Positions 1 through 5,838 of a stretch of 34,485 bases of DNA are shown in pieces. A program made the translations under genes and the position numbers. The stretch lies in IMG/VR virus record IMGVR_UViG_3300025009_000286, positions 1 through 34,485 of that record. One strand, 5' to 3'. The stretch comes from a virus. Within the stretch, counting starts at the first letter, position 1. Each line of letters starts with the position of its first letter. The notes beneath the pieces were generated by a model. That model made no database searches, was not told the origin of the DNA, and saw only the letters and a list, made by a program, of their open reading frames with translations.

Positions 1-111
1 GGTCGTCTCCGGGCGGCCCGGCGCGCGACAGTAGGCGTCGCCGCACTCGGGCTTGGGGTGCGTACTGATCCTCGCCGCGCAGTTGCCGCACTTCCTCTCT
101 TTGGGGGTCAT
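1..111 (-). CDS. Partial small Cys-rich protein, cut by window edge
   Basis: The first 37 codons of a leftward gene are visible before the window ends. The protein begins MTPKERKCGNC and has four cysteines (two as C-x2-C, then two further on), spaced as in a small zinc-binding knuckle. The ATG overlaps the stop of the upstream lytic transglycosylase gene (ATGA) and sits behind an AGGAGAAAG ribosome binding site that is tandemly duplicated. The function is unknown; the cysteine pattern resembles the other small metal-binding proteins of this operon. Confidence 0.6.
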   Translation of the reverse strand, partial: MTPKERKCGNCAARISTHPKPECGDAYCRAPGRPETT

Positions 112-431
112 TTCTTTCTCCTGCATATCTTTCTCCTGCATTCCTTGAATCCGTCGTTGCCCATACGCCAGCCGGCCCGCCAGCATCTGGGCTTTCCCGC
201 GCGATACGCTCGCCCTTGCCAATACGCCTTGGCCTCGATGCACGCGACGATGTTCAGCCACGGATTACGCAATTCGGCAGCGGTGAATCGGCTGTACTTT
301 GGCACAATCTGGCACAATCCGACCGCTCCACTCGCGCTCACGGCATCGACCACGCCGCCGCTCTCCTCGTGGATCAGGGCCGTGAGGGTCGCGGTCTCGA
401 CGGCGAGGGCAACGTAGAGCGCAGCGATCAT
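108..431 (-). CDS. Short lytic transglycosylase (SLT-like), candidate endolysin
   Basis: A 107-residue protein with the core of the soluble lytic transglycosylase family: ALIHEESGG near residues 18-26, with Glu23 as likely catalytic acid, then SASGAVGLCQIVP around residues 33-45 and an NP..NI..C segment. Such enzymes cleave peptidoglycan glycan strands. The N-terminal 20 residues are hydrophobic and could act as a signal or be the first helix of the domain. The C-terminus is short and ends in a basic, Cys-containing tail extended by a tandem repeat. The ATG overlaps the previous stop and lies just after GGAGG. It is placed among small early genes rather than beside the tail genes, so it may be the endolysin or a DNA-entry enzyme. 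Confidence 0.65.
   Translation of the reverse strand: MIAALYVALAVETATLTALIHEESGGVVDAVSASGAVGLCQIVPKYSRFTAAELRNPWLNIVACIEAKAYWQGRAYRAGKPRCWRAGWRMGNDGFKECRRKICRRKK
111..140 (-). repeat. Tandem 15-bp duplication carrying the Shine-Dalgarno
   Basis: Two adjacent 15-bp copies differ at one base. Each contains TGCAGGAGAAAGA on the minus strand. The copies encode the near-repeat CRRKI/CRRKK at the C-terminus of the lytic transglycosylase and also supply the ribosome binding site of the next gene. The duplication keeps the reading frame because it is 15 bp long. Confidence 0.8.
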
Positions 432-652
432 CCCGCCTCCTGCGTCACGCGGATGCACCCGTCCCCGTACGGGCACTTGCCGTCAGTGCGGCGGACGGGC
501 TCGAAATGCTGATCCTTCGCAAGCCGCCACTGCTCGAATCTACTGGCCACCCGGCAGTAGCCGCCATCCAGGTGCGCGCACTGGACCCGCGCGCTCGCCG
601 TCCACTTCTCTTCCCGGCATCGGCCGGGCGGGATCTCGAAGTGCTCAGTCAT
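428..652 (-). CDS. Small Cys-rich protein of unknown function
   Basis: A 74-residue protein starting MTEHFEIPPGRC. It has cysteines at the N-terminus, in a QCAHLDGGYC segment and in a CPYGDGC segment near the end, suggesting a small metal-binding or Cys-stabilised fold. It starts inside the stop of the upstream gene (ATGA) and ends in an ATGA with the lytic transglycosylase gene, so all are co-translated. I do not recognise a family. Confidence 0.6.
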   Translation of the reverse strand: MTEHFEIPPGRCREEKWTASARVQCAHLDGGYCRVASRFEQWRLAKDQHFEPVRRTDGKCPYGDGCIRVTQEAG

Positions 653-876
653 GGCTTCTCCTCCGGCAGCGGCGGTTGACTCGCCCATGTTCGCCGCAAT
701 CCACAGTGGCACCGTGGACCCTGGGCGTCCTTGCCGTCGTAGGCATGTGCTGTGTATGCCGCACATAGCTCTTCGTCCGACGGTTCCGGTGGGTCCGGCG
801 GCCCGGGACCGCACCAATCCCATTGCCGATCCCAGTAATCGTCGAGGTCGTCGAAATCGTGAAGGCCGGGCGTCAT
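649..876 (-). CDS. Small acidic protein of unknown function
   Basis: A 75-residue protein with a strongly acidic, Trp-rich N-terminal half (HDFDDLDDYWDRQWDW), a proline stretch, and a CHCG motif late in the sequence. A clear GGAGA ribosome binding site precedes the ATG, which overlaps the upstream stop codon. The acidic N-terminus is unlike its neighbours. Small acidic phage proteins sometimes mimic DNA, but nothing here shows that directly. Confidence 0.6.
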   Translation of the reverse strand: MTPGLHDFDDLDDYWDRQWDWCGPGPPDPPEPSDEELCAAYTAHAYDGKDAQGPRCHCGLRRTWASQPPLPEEKP

Positions 877-1127
877 GGTTTTTCTCCTGTTGGTGGACCG
901 TACTTGAGTGGAGCCATGTACTCCGCGTCGTACTCCCGCAGGGTCATCGGCGTGTCTGGTGCCTTACGGCGTCTGGCGAGCAACGCCTTAGTCTCGGCCA
1001 GCGCGGCCAGCAGCGCGGCGATGCAGTCCGTCTGATTGGCGTGATACGCCGCGCCCATCCCGTCGCTGGCTCGTGATTCCGTGGGCAGCATCGGCTGCCC
1101 ACAGTCTCGGCAGGTATCGCAGATCAT
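873..1127 (-). CDS. Small protein with N-terminal zinc knuckle
   Basis: An 84-residue protein starting MICDTCRDCGQPM, with a C-x2-C-x2-C cluster typical of a small zinc knuckle, followed by an alanine/leucine-rich helix (AALLAALAETKALLARR) and a Pro/Tyr-rich tail. The ATG overlaps the stop of the upstream gene and is preceded by GGAGGTGAAACC. The function is unknown. It is translationally coupled on both sides within the left operon. Confidence 0.6.
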   Translation of the reverse strand: MICDTCRDCGQPMLPTESRASDGMGAAYHANQTDCIAALLAALAETKALLARRRKAPDTPMTLREYDAEYMAPLKYGPPTGEKP

Positions 1128-1609
1128 GGTTTCACCTCCGGTGCCGCCGGCGGCGGGCCTTCGCGCCACTGCGACGGCTCTGGCTCGCAGCGAAAGCACC
1201 GGGGGCGGCCGGGCACCGTCATCGCCACGTAGCCCATCTGCCCGCCGCAGGTCGGGCATGGCGGCGGAGGCGGGAGCATGACGGCCAGGGGCGGCAAGGA
1301 GTATTCGTCGCCTTTTCGCCATCCCGACCACGCGTGCGCGGATATGCCATCGCACGGATCCGGCGTTGCAGGCGCGGGCTGTCCCTCCACGCACGGCTGC
1401 GTGGTCTTGCCGTCGCAGTCGTCGTCTAGCCACAAATCGGGTTTCTCGCGGCGGGACTCGTCTTCGGCGAACGACCGACTCACAATCCACGCGCCGGTCA
1501 TGCGCTCCGTCACGTCCCGCTCTCTGTCGAACCGGCGGAACACATAGGCCATGTCCGCCGGCGTGGGTGGTGCGCTTGAAAACCGGATGCTGTCGAGTCG
1601 GTCACTCAT
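1124..1609 (-). CDS. Hypothetical protein with C-terminal zinc ribbon
   Basis: A 161-residue protein. The N-terminal part is charged, with no recognised domain. A run of prolines (PPPPP) then leads to a zinc-ribbon-like CPTCGG...CFRC near residues 116-141, and the tail is Pro-rich. The start has a strong GGAGGACGGCG ribosome binding site and overlaps the end of the upstream coiled-coil gene by eight bases. Zinc ribbons like this are common in phage nucleic-acid-binding proteins, but the role here is not known. Confidence 0.65.
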   Translation of the reverse strand: MSDRLDSIRFSSAPPTPADMAYVFRRFDRERDVTERMTGAWIVSRSFAEDESRREKPDLWLDDDCDGKTTQPCVEGQPAPATPDPCDGISAHAWSGWRKGDEYSLPPLAVMLPPPPPCPTCGGQMGYVAMTVPGRPRCFRCEPEPSQWREGPPPAAPEVKP

Positions 1610-2195
1610 CGCCGTCCTCCTCGGCCACTGGCGCGGAGTCGCGAGCAGGTGGCGCGGGTTTCGTTTCCGGGTCGTCGAGGATCAGAACGCGGCCGACATA
1701 CTCACTTGGCAGACACCACACTTGATGTCGGCGCGACCAGACAAAGGCAATGCACCCCGTGGGGGCCTTGATCGCTGCCCACCCCTCAGTCCCCGCTGCG
1801 ATGCGGTCGCGGAGGGCGTCGCGCTCCGCCTCGGCCTTCTCCGCCCGGAGCAGTGCCGCGACTCGCTGGTCATCCGTTTCGGCCAGCGCGGCACGGAGTC
1901 GCTTGGCTTCCGCGCGCGCTTCGTCTCTTTCTTCCGTTCTCTCTTCCACGCGCGCTTCATGCGCGTGGTCTGCGTCACCACAGCAATGGCAGAGCGGGCA
2001 AGACTCTACTTCCGGCAGATTGTATCGACCGCCGGCCAGAGCCACGTCACGCTCAGCCTCCGCCTTGGCCAGCGCGGCGCGGAGCGACCGCACTTCCTCT
2101 CGCGCCAGAATGTGGTTGTGGGTGTCCCCGTCGTTGACCACCACGTCAAGCGCCAGCGGGTACTTTGCGGGACCGTCTACCGTCACGTCCTTCAC
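1602..2195 (-). CDS. Coiled-coil protein with Cys/His centre
   Basis: A 197-residue protein starting at GTG behind AAAGGAGAA. Two Ala/Glu/Arg-rich coiled-coil segments (around residues 36-56 and 85-135) flank a Cys/His cluster, CPLCHCCGDADH. The C-terminal region (AIKAPTGCIAFVWSRRHQVW) looks like a small beta domain. The GTG overlaps the stop of a short upstream frame (GTGA), which suggests translational coupling. It is not a family I can name. The architecture recalls phage structural or scaffold-like accessory proteins, but the operon context is early genes. Confidence 0.6.
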   Translation of the reverse strand: MKDVTVDGPAKYPLALDVVVNDGDTHNHILAREEVRSLRAALAKAEAERDVALAGGRYNLPEVESCPLCHCCGDADHAHEARVEERTEERDEARAEAKRLRAALAETDDQRVAALLRAEKAEAERDALRDRIAAGTEGWAAIKAPTGCIAFVWSRRHQVWCLPSEYVGRVLILDDPETKPAPPARDSAPVAEEDGDE

Positions 2196-2310
2196 GTCCC
2201 GTTCTCCTTTCCCACCGCGTCGAGGGTGGCAAGTGCCGCCACAATCGCGCGGCGACCATTCAGTGCGATCAACGCCCTCCGACTCGTGTCTCGTAGGCGC
2301 TCTCAGCCAT
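2192..2310 (-). pseudogene. Small gene apparently broken by a frameshift
   Basis: An ATG at 2310, with a strong GGGGAGGACGGCA ribosome binding site and overlapping the end of the upstream gene, opens only 13 codons (stop at 2269). The frame one base back stays open through a protein-like segment containing RRALIALNGRRAIVAALATL. It stops at 2192-2194 in a GTGA overlap with the next gene. The well-placed start and well-placed stop lie in different frames. A one-base deletion would explain this; a -1 ribosomal frameshift or TTG initiation inside are alternatives. The intact product would be about 37-39 residues. Confidence 0.45.
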
Positions 2311-2821
2311 TGCCGTCCTCCCCGGAATCCGGCAGCGCGATGCCGCCGCACTTCACCCGCTGGCTCCAGCATCGCAACGCACTCTCCTTTGACTTGCCCC
2401 ACCCGCCCTGTGCGGCGCACGAACGGCAGACGACGTAGTATGCCCACGCGTCCGGCTCACCGTCCTTGCAGCCGTCGCGCAGCACCCTCCGCATCGTGGC
2501 GTGTCCGCCGCAGAATGGGCAGTCCGTCCCGATTGCTTGCCAGCGCACGAATTCGGGCTCTTGCGACGGCACCGGCTCCGCCATGCCGAAACCCGACGCG
2601 GGGCACGGCAGACGCAGCTTCCCGTCGCAACCGTAGGCGGCCGTGGATACTTCGAGCGCGGCGCGGAGGCGAGCAAGCTCCGCGCACTGCTCTGCGAGGG
2701 CATCGCCCTGCGCGAGCAGCATGTCGGCGGCGGCGCGCAGCGTCGGTTGCAACAGCGCTTCCGGTGGCCGATAACCGCCCATCATGTCGCGCAGTCGCTC
2801 GGCCAGGTCGCTTGCTGTCAT
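2303..2821 (-). CDS. Lar-family-like zinc-ribbon protein (restriction alleviation type)
   Basis: A 172-residue protein. The N-terminal ~65 residues are helical and Ala/Leu/Glu-rich. The C-terminal half carries the Lar restriction-alleviation pattern: CPFCGGHATMRRV, then YYVVCRSCAAQGGW, and ending with a KSKESALRCWSQR helix. Two CxxC pairs form the zinc ribbon. Rac-prophage Lar modulates host type I restriction-modification, but many phage proteins with this ribbon have no tested role. The start is two bases after the upstream stop. The N-terminal extension is longer than in the short classical members. Confidence 0.6.
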   Translation of the reverse strand: MTASDLAERLRDMMGGYRPPEALLQPTLRAAADMLLAQGDALAEQCAELARLRAALEVSTAAYGCDGKLRLPCPASGFGMAEPVPSQEPEFVRWQAIGTDCPFCGGHATMRRVLRDGCKDGEPDAWAYYVVCRSCAAQGGWGKSKESALRCWSQRVKCGGIALPDSGEDGNG

Positions 2822-2823
2822 GT

Positions 2824-3141
2824 CTATTCCTCCAGCAGCTTGTGCCACTTCGCGGCAGCGGCTTGACACCAGACAGCCGCTTGGTCGGTGCCTGCTCTAT
2901 CCGTCAGCGCCCAGGCATCCAGTGCCTCGGCCGCTCGCGTCGCGGCTTCCCGTGTCTCCGGAGAATCGATAATATGTTTGACGGTCGGGCATTCGCAGTC
3001 GGCGGCGGCGTCGCCACACCAGACACAGCGGCCCGTGCGGCCTCCTCCAACATAGACGATTTCACCTACAATCCTGCACGTCTCCAGCGCGTTGAGGTGC
3101 GCGGCCATTGCTTCGGCGAATGTCGGCAACTTCCCGCTCAT
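2824..3141 (-). CDS. Hypothetical protein with Cys cluster
   Basis: A 105-residue protein starting MSGKLPTFAEAMAAHLNALE. The centre holds CVWCGDAAADCEC, a compact four-Cys cluster likely to bind zinc, followed by an alanine-rich helical C-terminus. It starts inside the stop of the clamp-like gene (ATGA). No family recognised. Confidence 0.6.
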   Translation of the reverse strand: MSGKLPTFAEAMAAHLNALETCRIVGEIVYVGGGRTGRCVWCGDAAADCECPTVKHIIDSPETREAATRAAEALDAWALTDRAGTDQAAVWCQAAAAKWHKLLEE

Positions 3142-3644
3142 GGCGCCACCTCGGTCAGTCCGTCCGCTTCGGCCCGGATCGGCATGATGAGCGCGATCCA
3201 CGTCTCACCGCGCATCCAGACCGGTCCCTCACCCTCGGCGCTCCACCCTACTTCACATGGCCCGTCCGGCACACAATCGAGAATGCGCGCGGCGAGCACG
3301 GCGTTGACGACGCGGCCGAGGAAGATCACCGGTCTCTCGGGAGCCGGCCAGAGGCGCCCTACCACTTGCCCGCAGCATGGACAGGGATCTCCCCATGCCG
3401 GAGACCCGAACCCTGCGCGCAGGTAGGCCACGGTAGACGGCGTGAAGGGTCCGGTCGTCTCCACCAGGATCTTGTGCACCGCGGGCGCGTCCGGCACGAT
3501 CTCTGCCGGCAGGTCCGAGCGGGCCAGCAGGCAGTACCCGTCCGTGGCGCAGCACCACGTCTTGCCGTCGTGCTCGACCGCAAAGGGCTTGCTGATGGTG
3601 GGCTGCCCGTGGTCACGAGAACAGAGCCGGCTCATATCGGTCAT
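3138..3644 (-). CDS. Mini sliding-clamp-like (DnaN-like) protein with zinc knuckle
   Basis: A 168-residue protein. Residues 26-41 (DGKTWCCATDGYCLLA) resemble the 'TDG..lA' edge strand of DNA polymerase III beta clamps. Residues 112-157 resemble the clamp's last domain: a VVNAVLAARIL helix, an acidic strand, then WIALIMPIR in place of the usual MPMR ending. Between them sits CPCCGQVVG (residues 88-96), an apparent zinc knuckle. Typical bacterial clamps are about 370 residues, so this would be a half-size version, as seen in some phage DnaN-like proteins. The ATG at 3644 has AGGTGGGG upstream and overlaps the preceding stop. The call rests on motif similarity only. Confidence 0.4.
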   Translation of the reverse strand: MTDMSRLCSRDHGQPTISKPFAVEHDGKTWCCATDGYCLLARSDLPAEIVPDAPAVHKILVETTGPFTPSTVAYLRAGFGSPAWGDPCPCCGQVVGRLWPAPERPVIFLGRVVNAVLAARILDCVPDGPCEVGWSAEGEGPVWMRGETWIALIMPIRAEADGLTEVAP

Positions 3645-3952
3645 AGTCCCCACCTTTTTCTCACATTCGCCACCGCCTCCGCCGGGGTGTCGTTCGCCGC
3701 GACCCGGCCCGCGACGGCGAATAGTGCGCGGATGATGATGTCGTTCGCCGTAGCGGGGTATTTGCATCGGTCCAGCGCTAAGTGCAACGAACACATGAAT
3801 ACTGCGACACCGGCAGCCACTCGACAGCCGCACTCCCGCGCGGACGGGCTCGTGCACTCCTGGCCATCGTCCGCCAGTCCGCATGTCGGGCAGTGGGATG
3901 GCGTCGGCGCTTCGACGGGCTGGCCGTCGGGGTCGTGCATGGTGGGCTTCAT
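3641..3952 (-). CDS. Small Cys-rich hypothetical protein
   Basis: A 103-residue protein with CPTCGLADDGQEC and ECGC clusters in its first 48 residues, then a helical C-terminal half (ANDIIIRALFAVAGRVAAND). It starts behind GGAGGTGGCGCC in an ATGA overlap with the HTH gene and ends in an ATGA with the clamp-like gene. The Cys cluster suggests metal binding. No known family. One of the window-wide GAATAGTGC motifs (3719-3727) falls in its coding sequence. Confidence 0.6.
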   Translation of the reverse strand: MKPTMHDPDGQPVEAPTPSHCPTCGLADDGQECTSPSARECGCRVAAGVAVFMCSLHLALDRCKYPATANDIIIRALFAVAGRVAANDTPAEAVANVRKRWGL

Positions 3953-4293
3953 GGCGCCACCTCCGGCGTTGCCGGCTTGCGCATGGCCCTGTTCTCCGCG
4001 TTGCGGCTCGCCTTGAGTGCCGCGCGCTGCTCCTTGCGCGTCAGCGGCTTCGGCCCTGGCGCGACGAGGCGCCGCATTCGACCGCGCACGGACTCGCGCT
4101 CGGCCACGGCCGCTTGCTTCGCGGCGGATGCGGAAAGCCATGCGAGGCACTCCGCGAGAACGAACTGCACCTTGCGGGCGCCCGGTGCTCGCAGGTGCGG
4201 CATCCCGGCGCGCATGTGTTTGCGCAGCGTGTGACGGTGCATCTTCAGCGCCGTCGCGGTCTCTCTCAGGGTCAGCAAGTTCGATATCGGCAT
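3949..4293 (-). CDS. Helix-turn-helix DNA-binding protein (MerR/excisionase-like)
   Basis: A 114-residue protein whose first 45 residues form a winged-helix or Xis-like DNA-binding domain: LLTLRETATALKMHRHTLRKHMRAG has the spacing of an HTH in the MerR/excisionase/Fis-like class. The C-terminal half is very basic (RGRMRRL, RKEQRAALKASR). It is the first gene behind the promoter at 4311-4339 and has GGAGGTTGAC upstream of its ATG, so it probably regulates the left operon. No integrase is visible nearby, so an excisionase role is less likely than a transcription factor. Confidence 0.65.
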   Translation of the reverse strand: MPISNLLTLRETATALKMHRHTLRKHMRAGMPHLRAPGARKVQFVLAECLAWLSASAAKQAAVAERESVRGRMRRLVAPGPKPLTRKEQRAALKASRNAENRAMRKPATPEVAP

Positions 4294-4310
4294 GTCAACC
4301 TCCGCGTACC

Positions 4311-4339
4311 ACGATATACCATCGTCGCCCGTCCGTCAA
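4311..4339 (-). promoter_or_regulatory. Sigma70-type promoter for the left operon
   Basis: On the minus strand a -35 TTGACG (4339-4334) and a -10 TATCGT (4316-4311) are separated by 17 bp. They lie in an 87-bp gap upstream of the HTH gene. The local AT-richness stands out from the surrounding GC-rich DNA. Confidence 0.65.
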
Positions 4340-4380
4340 GCGTTATTTTCTTTCCCGCACCCGGCGGGGTTGGCTTCCCG

Positions 4381-4503
4381 TCACCGGAAATACTGCGAGA
4401 CACGATTGAGCCGCTGATCCAGGGTTCCGCCCTGCCGCCAGTCCGTCGGCCACGCCTCCGTCACCATCCGCGATTGCGGACACGAGAAGCCATGCTCGAT
4501 CAT
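4381..4503 (-). CDS. Possible 40-residue protein
   Basis: A short frame starting MIEHGFSCPQSRM with Trp-rich centre. Its ATG overlaps the stop of a 16-codon frame upstream, and it is the last frame before the next promoter. No good ribosome binding site is visible, so it would depend on translational coupling. No family recognised. Confidence 0.35.
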   Translation of the reverse strand: MIEHGFSCPQSRMVTEAWPTDWRQGGTLDQRLNRVSQYFR

Positions 4504-4550
4504 GCGGAACGGGCGGGTTGTCGCGCCGTGCTCGCTCCCGTGGTCGTCAT
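4500..4550 (-). CDS. Possible 16-codon link frame
   Basis: A frame of 16 codons whose ATG overlaps the stop of the basic 48-residue gene (ATGA) and whose stop overlaps the next ATG. It may only pass ribosomes on by re-initiation. Its composition gives no functional hint. Confidence 0.2.
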   Translation of the reverse strand: MTTTGASTARQPARSA

Positions 4551-4693
4551 CGCGGTCCATCAGTAGCCTCCCTTTTTCGCTCCTTGTCGCGGCGGGTCTT
4601 GCCCGGCCGGCGGATCGGGTGCAGCGCCGTGCCGGGCTTGGCCTTTGGCTTGTGGCGGGGCGGTTCCACCGGTCGCTTGCGGTTTTGCTTCAT
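4547..4693 (-). CDS. Small highly basic protein
   Basis: A 48-residue protein starting MKQNRKRPVEPPRHKPKAK. About a third of its residues are Lys or Arg, with many prolines, so it probably binds nucleic acid as an unfolded peptide. It has a GAGGGAAGACC ribosome binding site and its ATG overlaps the stop of the Cys-rich protein downstream of mom (ATGA). Its place in the mom cluster suggests co-expression with Mom; no function is known. Confidence 0.55.
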   Translation of the reverse strand: MKQNRKRPVEPPRHKPKAKPGTALHPIRRPGKTRRDKERKREATDGPR

Positions 4694-4899
4694 GGTCTTC
4701 CCTCGCTGCGGGCGTCGTCGCTTGGCTCCGGCCCGACCTCGACACATCCGCACCCGGGCCAGTCCCCGCCGCAAACGTCGCAGCGGTATCGGCCGTCGCC
4801 GAGCCGGGTGCAGGCGGATAGGTCCATCATGGGCCGCGAGCACGCCCCGTCGCAGCCGGGCAGGTGGCAGATGCACAGGTGGGGCATGGTCAGCGGCAT
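4690..4899 (-). CDS. Cys-rich zinc protein following mom
   Basis: A 69-residue protein with nine cysteines: C-x-C near the start, a GCDGAC segment, then YRCDVCGGDW and a terminal GCGC. Two metal sites are plausible. Its start lies inside the last codons of mom, behind GGAAGGATGTGACGCC. Its first 11 coding bases (ATGCCGCTGAC) are identical to those of mom. In phage Mu a small zinc protein, Com, is needed for mom translation but precedes mom. This gene follows mom and does not resemble Com closely, so a Com-like role is only a possibility. Confidence 0.6.
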   Translation of the reverse strand: MPLTMPHLCICHLPGCDGACSRPMMDLSACTRLGDGRYRCDVCGGDWPGCGCVEVGPEPSDDARSEGRP

Positions 4900-5549
4900 G
4901 GCGTCACATCCTTCCACCCCAACCGAGGCCAAGTTACTATTCGCTCCAGGTTTTTCCGCTCTCTCCGATTGCCCGTCACGGTCCAATATCGATGCTTCGG
5001 TTTGCGTCGTACCCGCTCCGCTGTTGGCATGGACAGGTTGCGCGTGGTGTCTCGGGAGTGCTTCCCAGGCGTCACATAGTCGAAGCGAGGCGTCCTGCGG
5101 TCTGCGTCCGTCAACCCAGCATAGTGCCAGTTCAGCGCCCGGTAGATGTAGCCGACATGGCCGACCGCCGTGTCCGCGTAAGACACCAGAACGCGCGGAG
5201 GCAGAAGACGGAGGACGCGGGACACGAACCAACTCTCGGTGTTGCGCGGCATGGCGTCATCGACCCACAGGCGGTTGAACTCCAGCACCTTGTCCGGGTC
5301 CGAAGCGCACGCCGATATCATGAGGTGGCGACTCGGAGGTGTCCCGAACGTGGCAACGCCCAAGACTCGGCCCATGATCTCGGAATCCGAAAGCATGTAG
5401 GCATAAGAGGTCGGCGGAAGTCGATGCAGATAGTGTAAGCGCTGAAAGATGGTCCCGATGCTTGACAGCGCCACCGGGAGCACCCATAACGCCTGCGGCA
5501 TTGGCGCGCAGTTGGTGCACTGTGGGCATGTTGGCGTCGTCAGCGGCAT
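4890..5549 (-). CDS. mom: Mom-family DNA adenine modification protein
   Basis: A 219-residue protein, close to the 231 residues of Mu Mom. Recognisable blocks are LGVATFGTPPS (63-73), LEFNRLWVDDAMPRNTES (89-106), VSYADTAVGHVGYIYRALNW (122-141) and a KHRYW motif (185-189). Mom enzymes have an acetyltransferase-like fold and convert DNA adenine to N6-carbamoylmethyl adenine, shielding phage DNA from many restriction enzymes. The chosen ATG has a strong AAGGAGG at the right distance; an in-frame upstream ATG would overlap the preceding gene. The N-terminus carries CPQCTNC (8-14), an apparent zinc knuckle. It lies downstream of dnaB, in the replication operon rather than at the end of the tail genes as in Mu. 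Confidence 0.8.
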   Translation of the reverse strand: MPLTTPTCPQCTNCAPMPQALWVLPVALSSIGTIFQRLHYLHRLPPTSYAYMLSDSEIMGRVLGVATFGTPPSRHLMISACASDPDKVLEFNRLWVDDAMPRNTESWFVSRVLRLLPPRVLVSYADTAVGHVGYIYRALNWHYAGLTDADRRTPRFDYVTPGKHSRDTTRNLSMPTAERVRRKPKHRYWTVTGNRRERKNLERIVTWPRLGWKDVTPCR

Positions 5550-5577
5550 GGTCGCCTCCTTCCCGTTTCGCGGTAGC

Positions 5578-5838
5578 TCACACTGCGTCATGGTCGTCCT
5601 TTGCCGGGCTGAGCCCGCATGTCTTGTCGTCGCACGCCGGGCGGTAGTTGTCGCATCCGCCACTAGCCAGCGCCGCCTTCACCACGACTTGCTGCGCGCA
5701 GAGAAGGGCCGACATGGCCGCATCCACGGCGGGCGCCACTTCTAGCGGAAGCGTGTTGCCCGGCACGACTTCGATCCCAGCAATGGCGGATGCCAGCTTT
5801 CCAGACAAGGACCATAAGCGGCGTTCAGTGAGGTTCAT
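5578..5838 (-). CDS. Small hypothetical protein between dnaB and mom
   Basis: An 86-residue protein. The first 60 residues are helical and hydrophobic/Ala-rich (SGKLASAIAGIEV, DAAMSALLCAQQVVVKAALA). The tail has three cysteines in GGCDNYRPACDDKTC. It starts inside the last codons of dnaB (14-base overlap), so expression is coupled to the helicase. It lies 28 bases before the mom start. In Mu the gene before mom encodes the translational activator Com; this protein does not show Com's zinc-finger pattern clearly, so its role is open. Confidence 0.6.
   Translation of the reverse strand: MNLTERRLWSLSGKLASAIAGIEVVPGNTLPLEVAPAVDAAMSALLCAQQVVVKAALASGGCDNYRPACDDKTCGLSPAKDDHDAV

Noticed and set aside
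3949-4293. HTH gene considered as excisionase of an integration module
   Set aside because: No integrase, attachment site or tRNA gene is visible in the window; the position behind a promoter suits a regulator better.
5549-5591. Upstream ATG as an alternative mom start
   Set aside because: It overlaps the previous gene and lacks a Shine-Dalgarno, whereas the ATG at 5549 follows AAGGAGG at good spacing.
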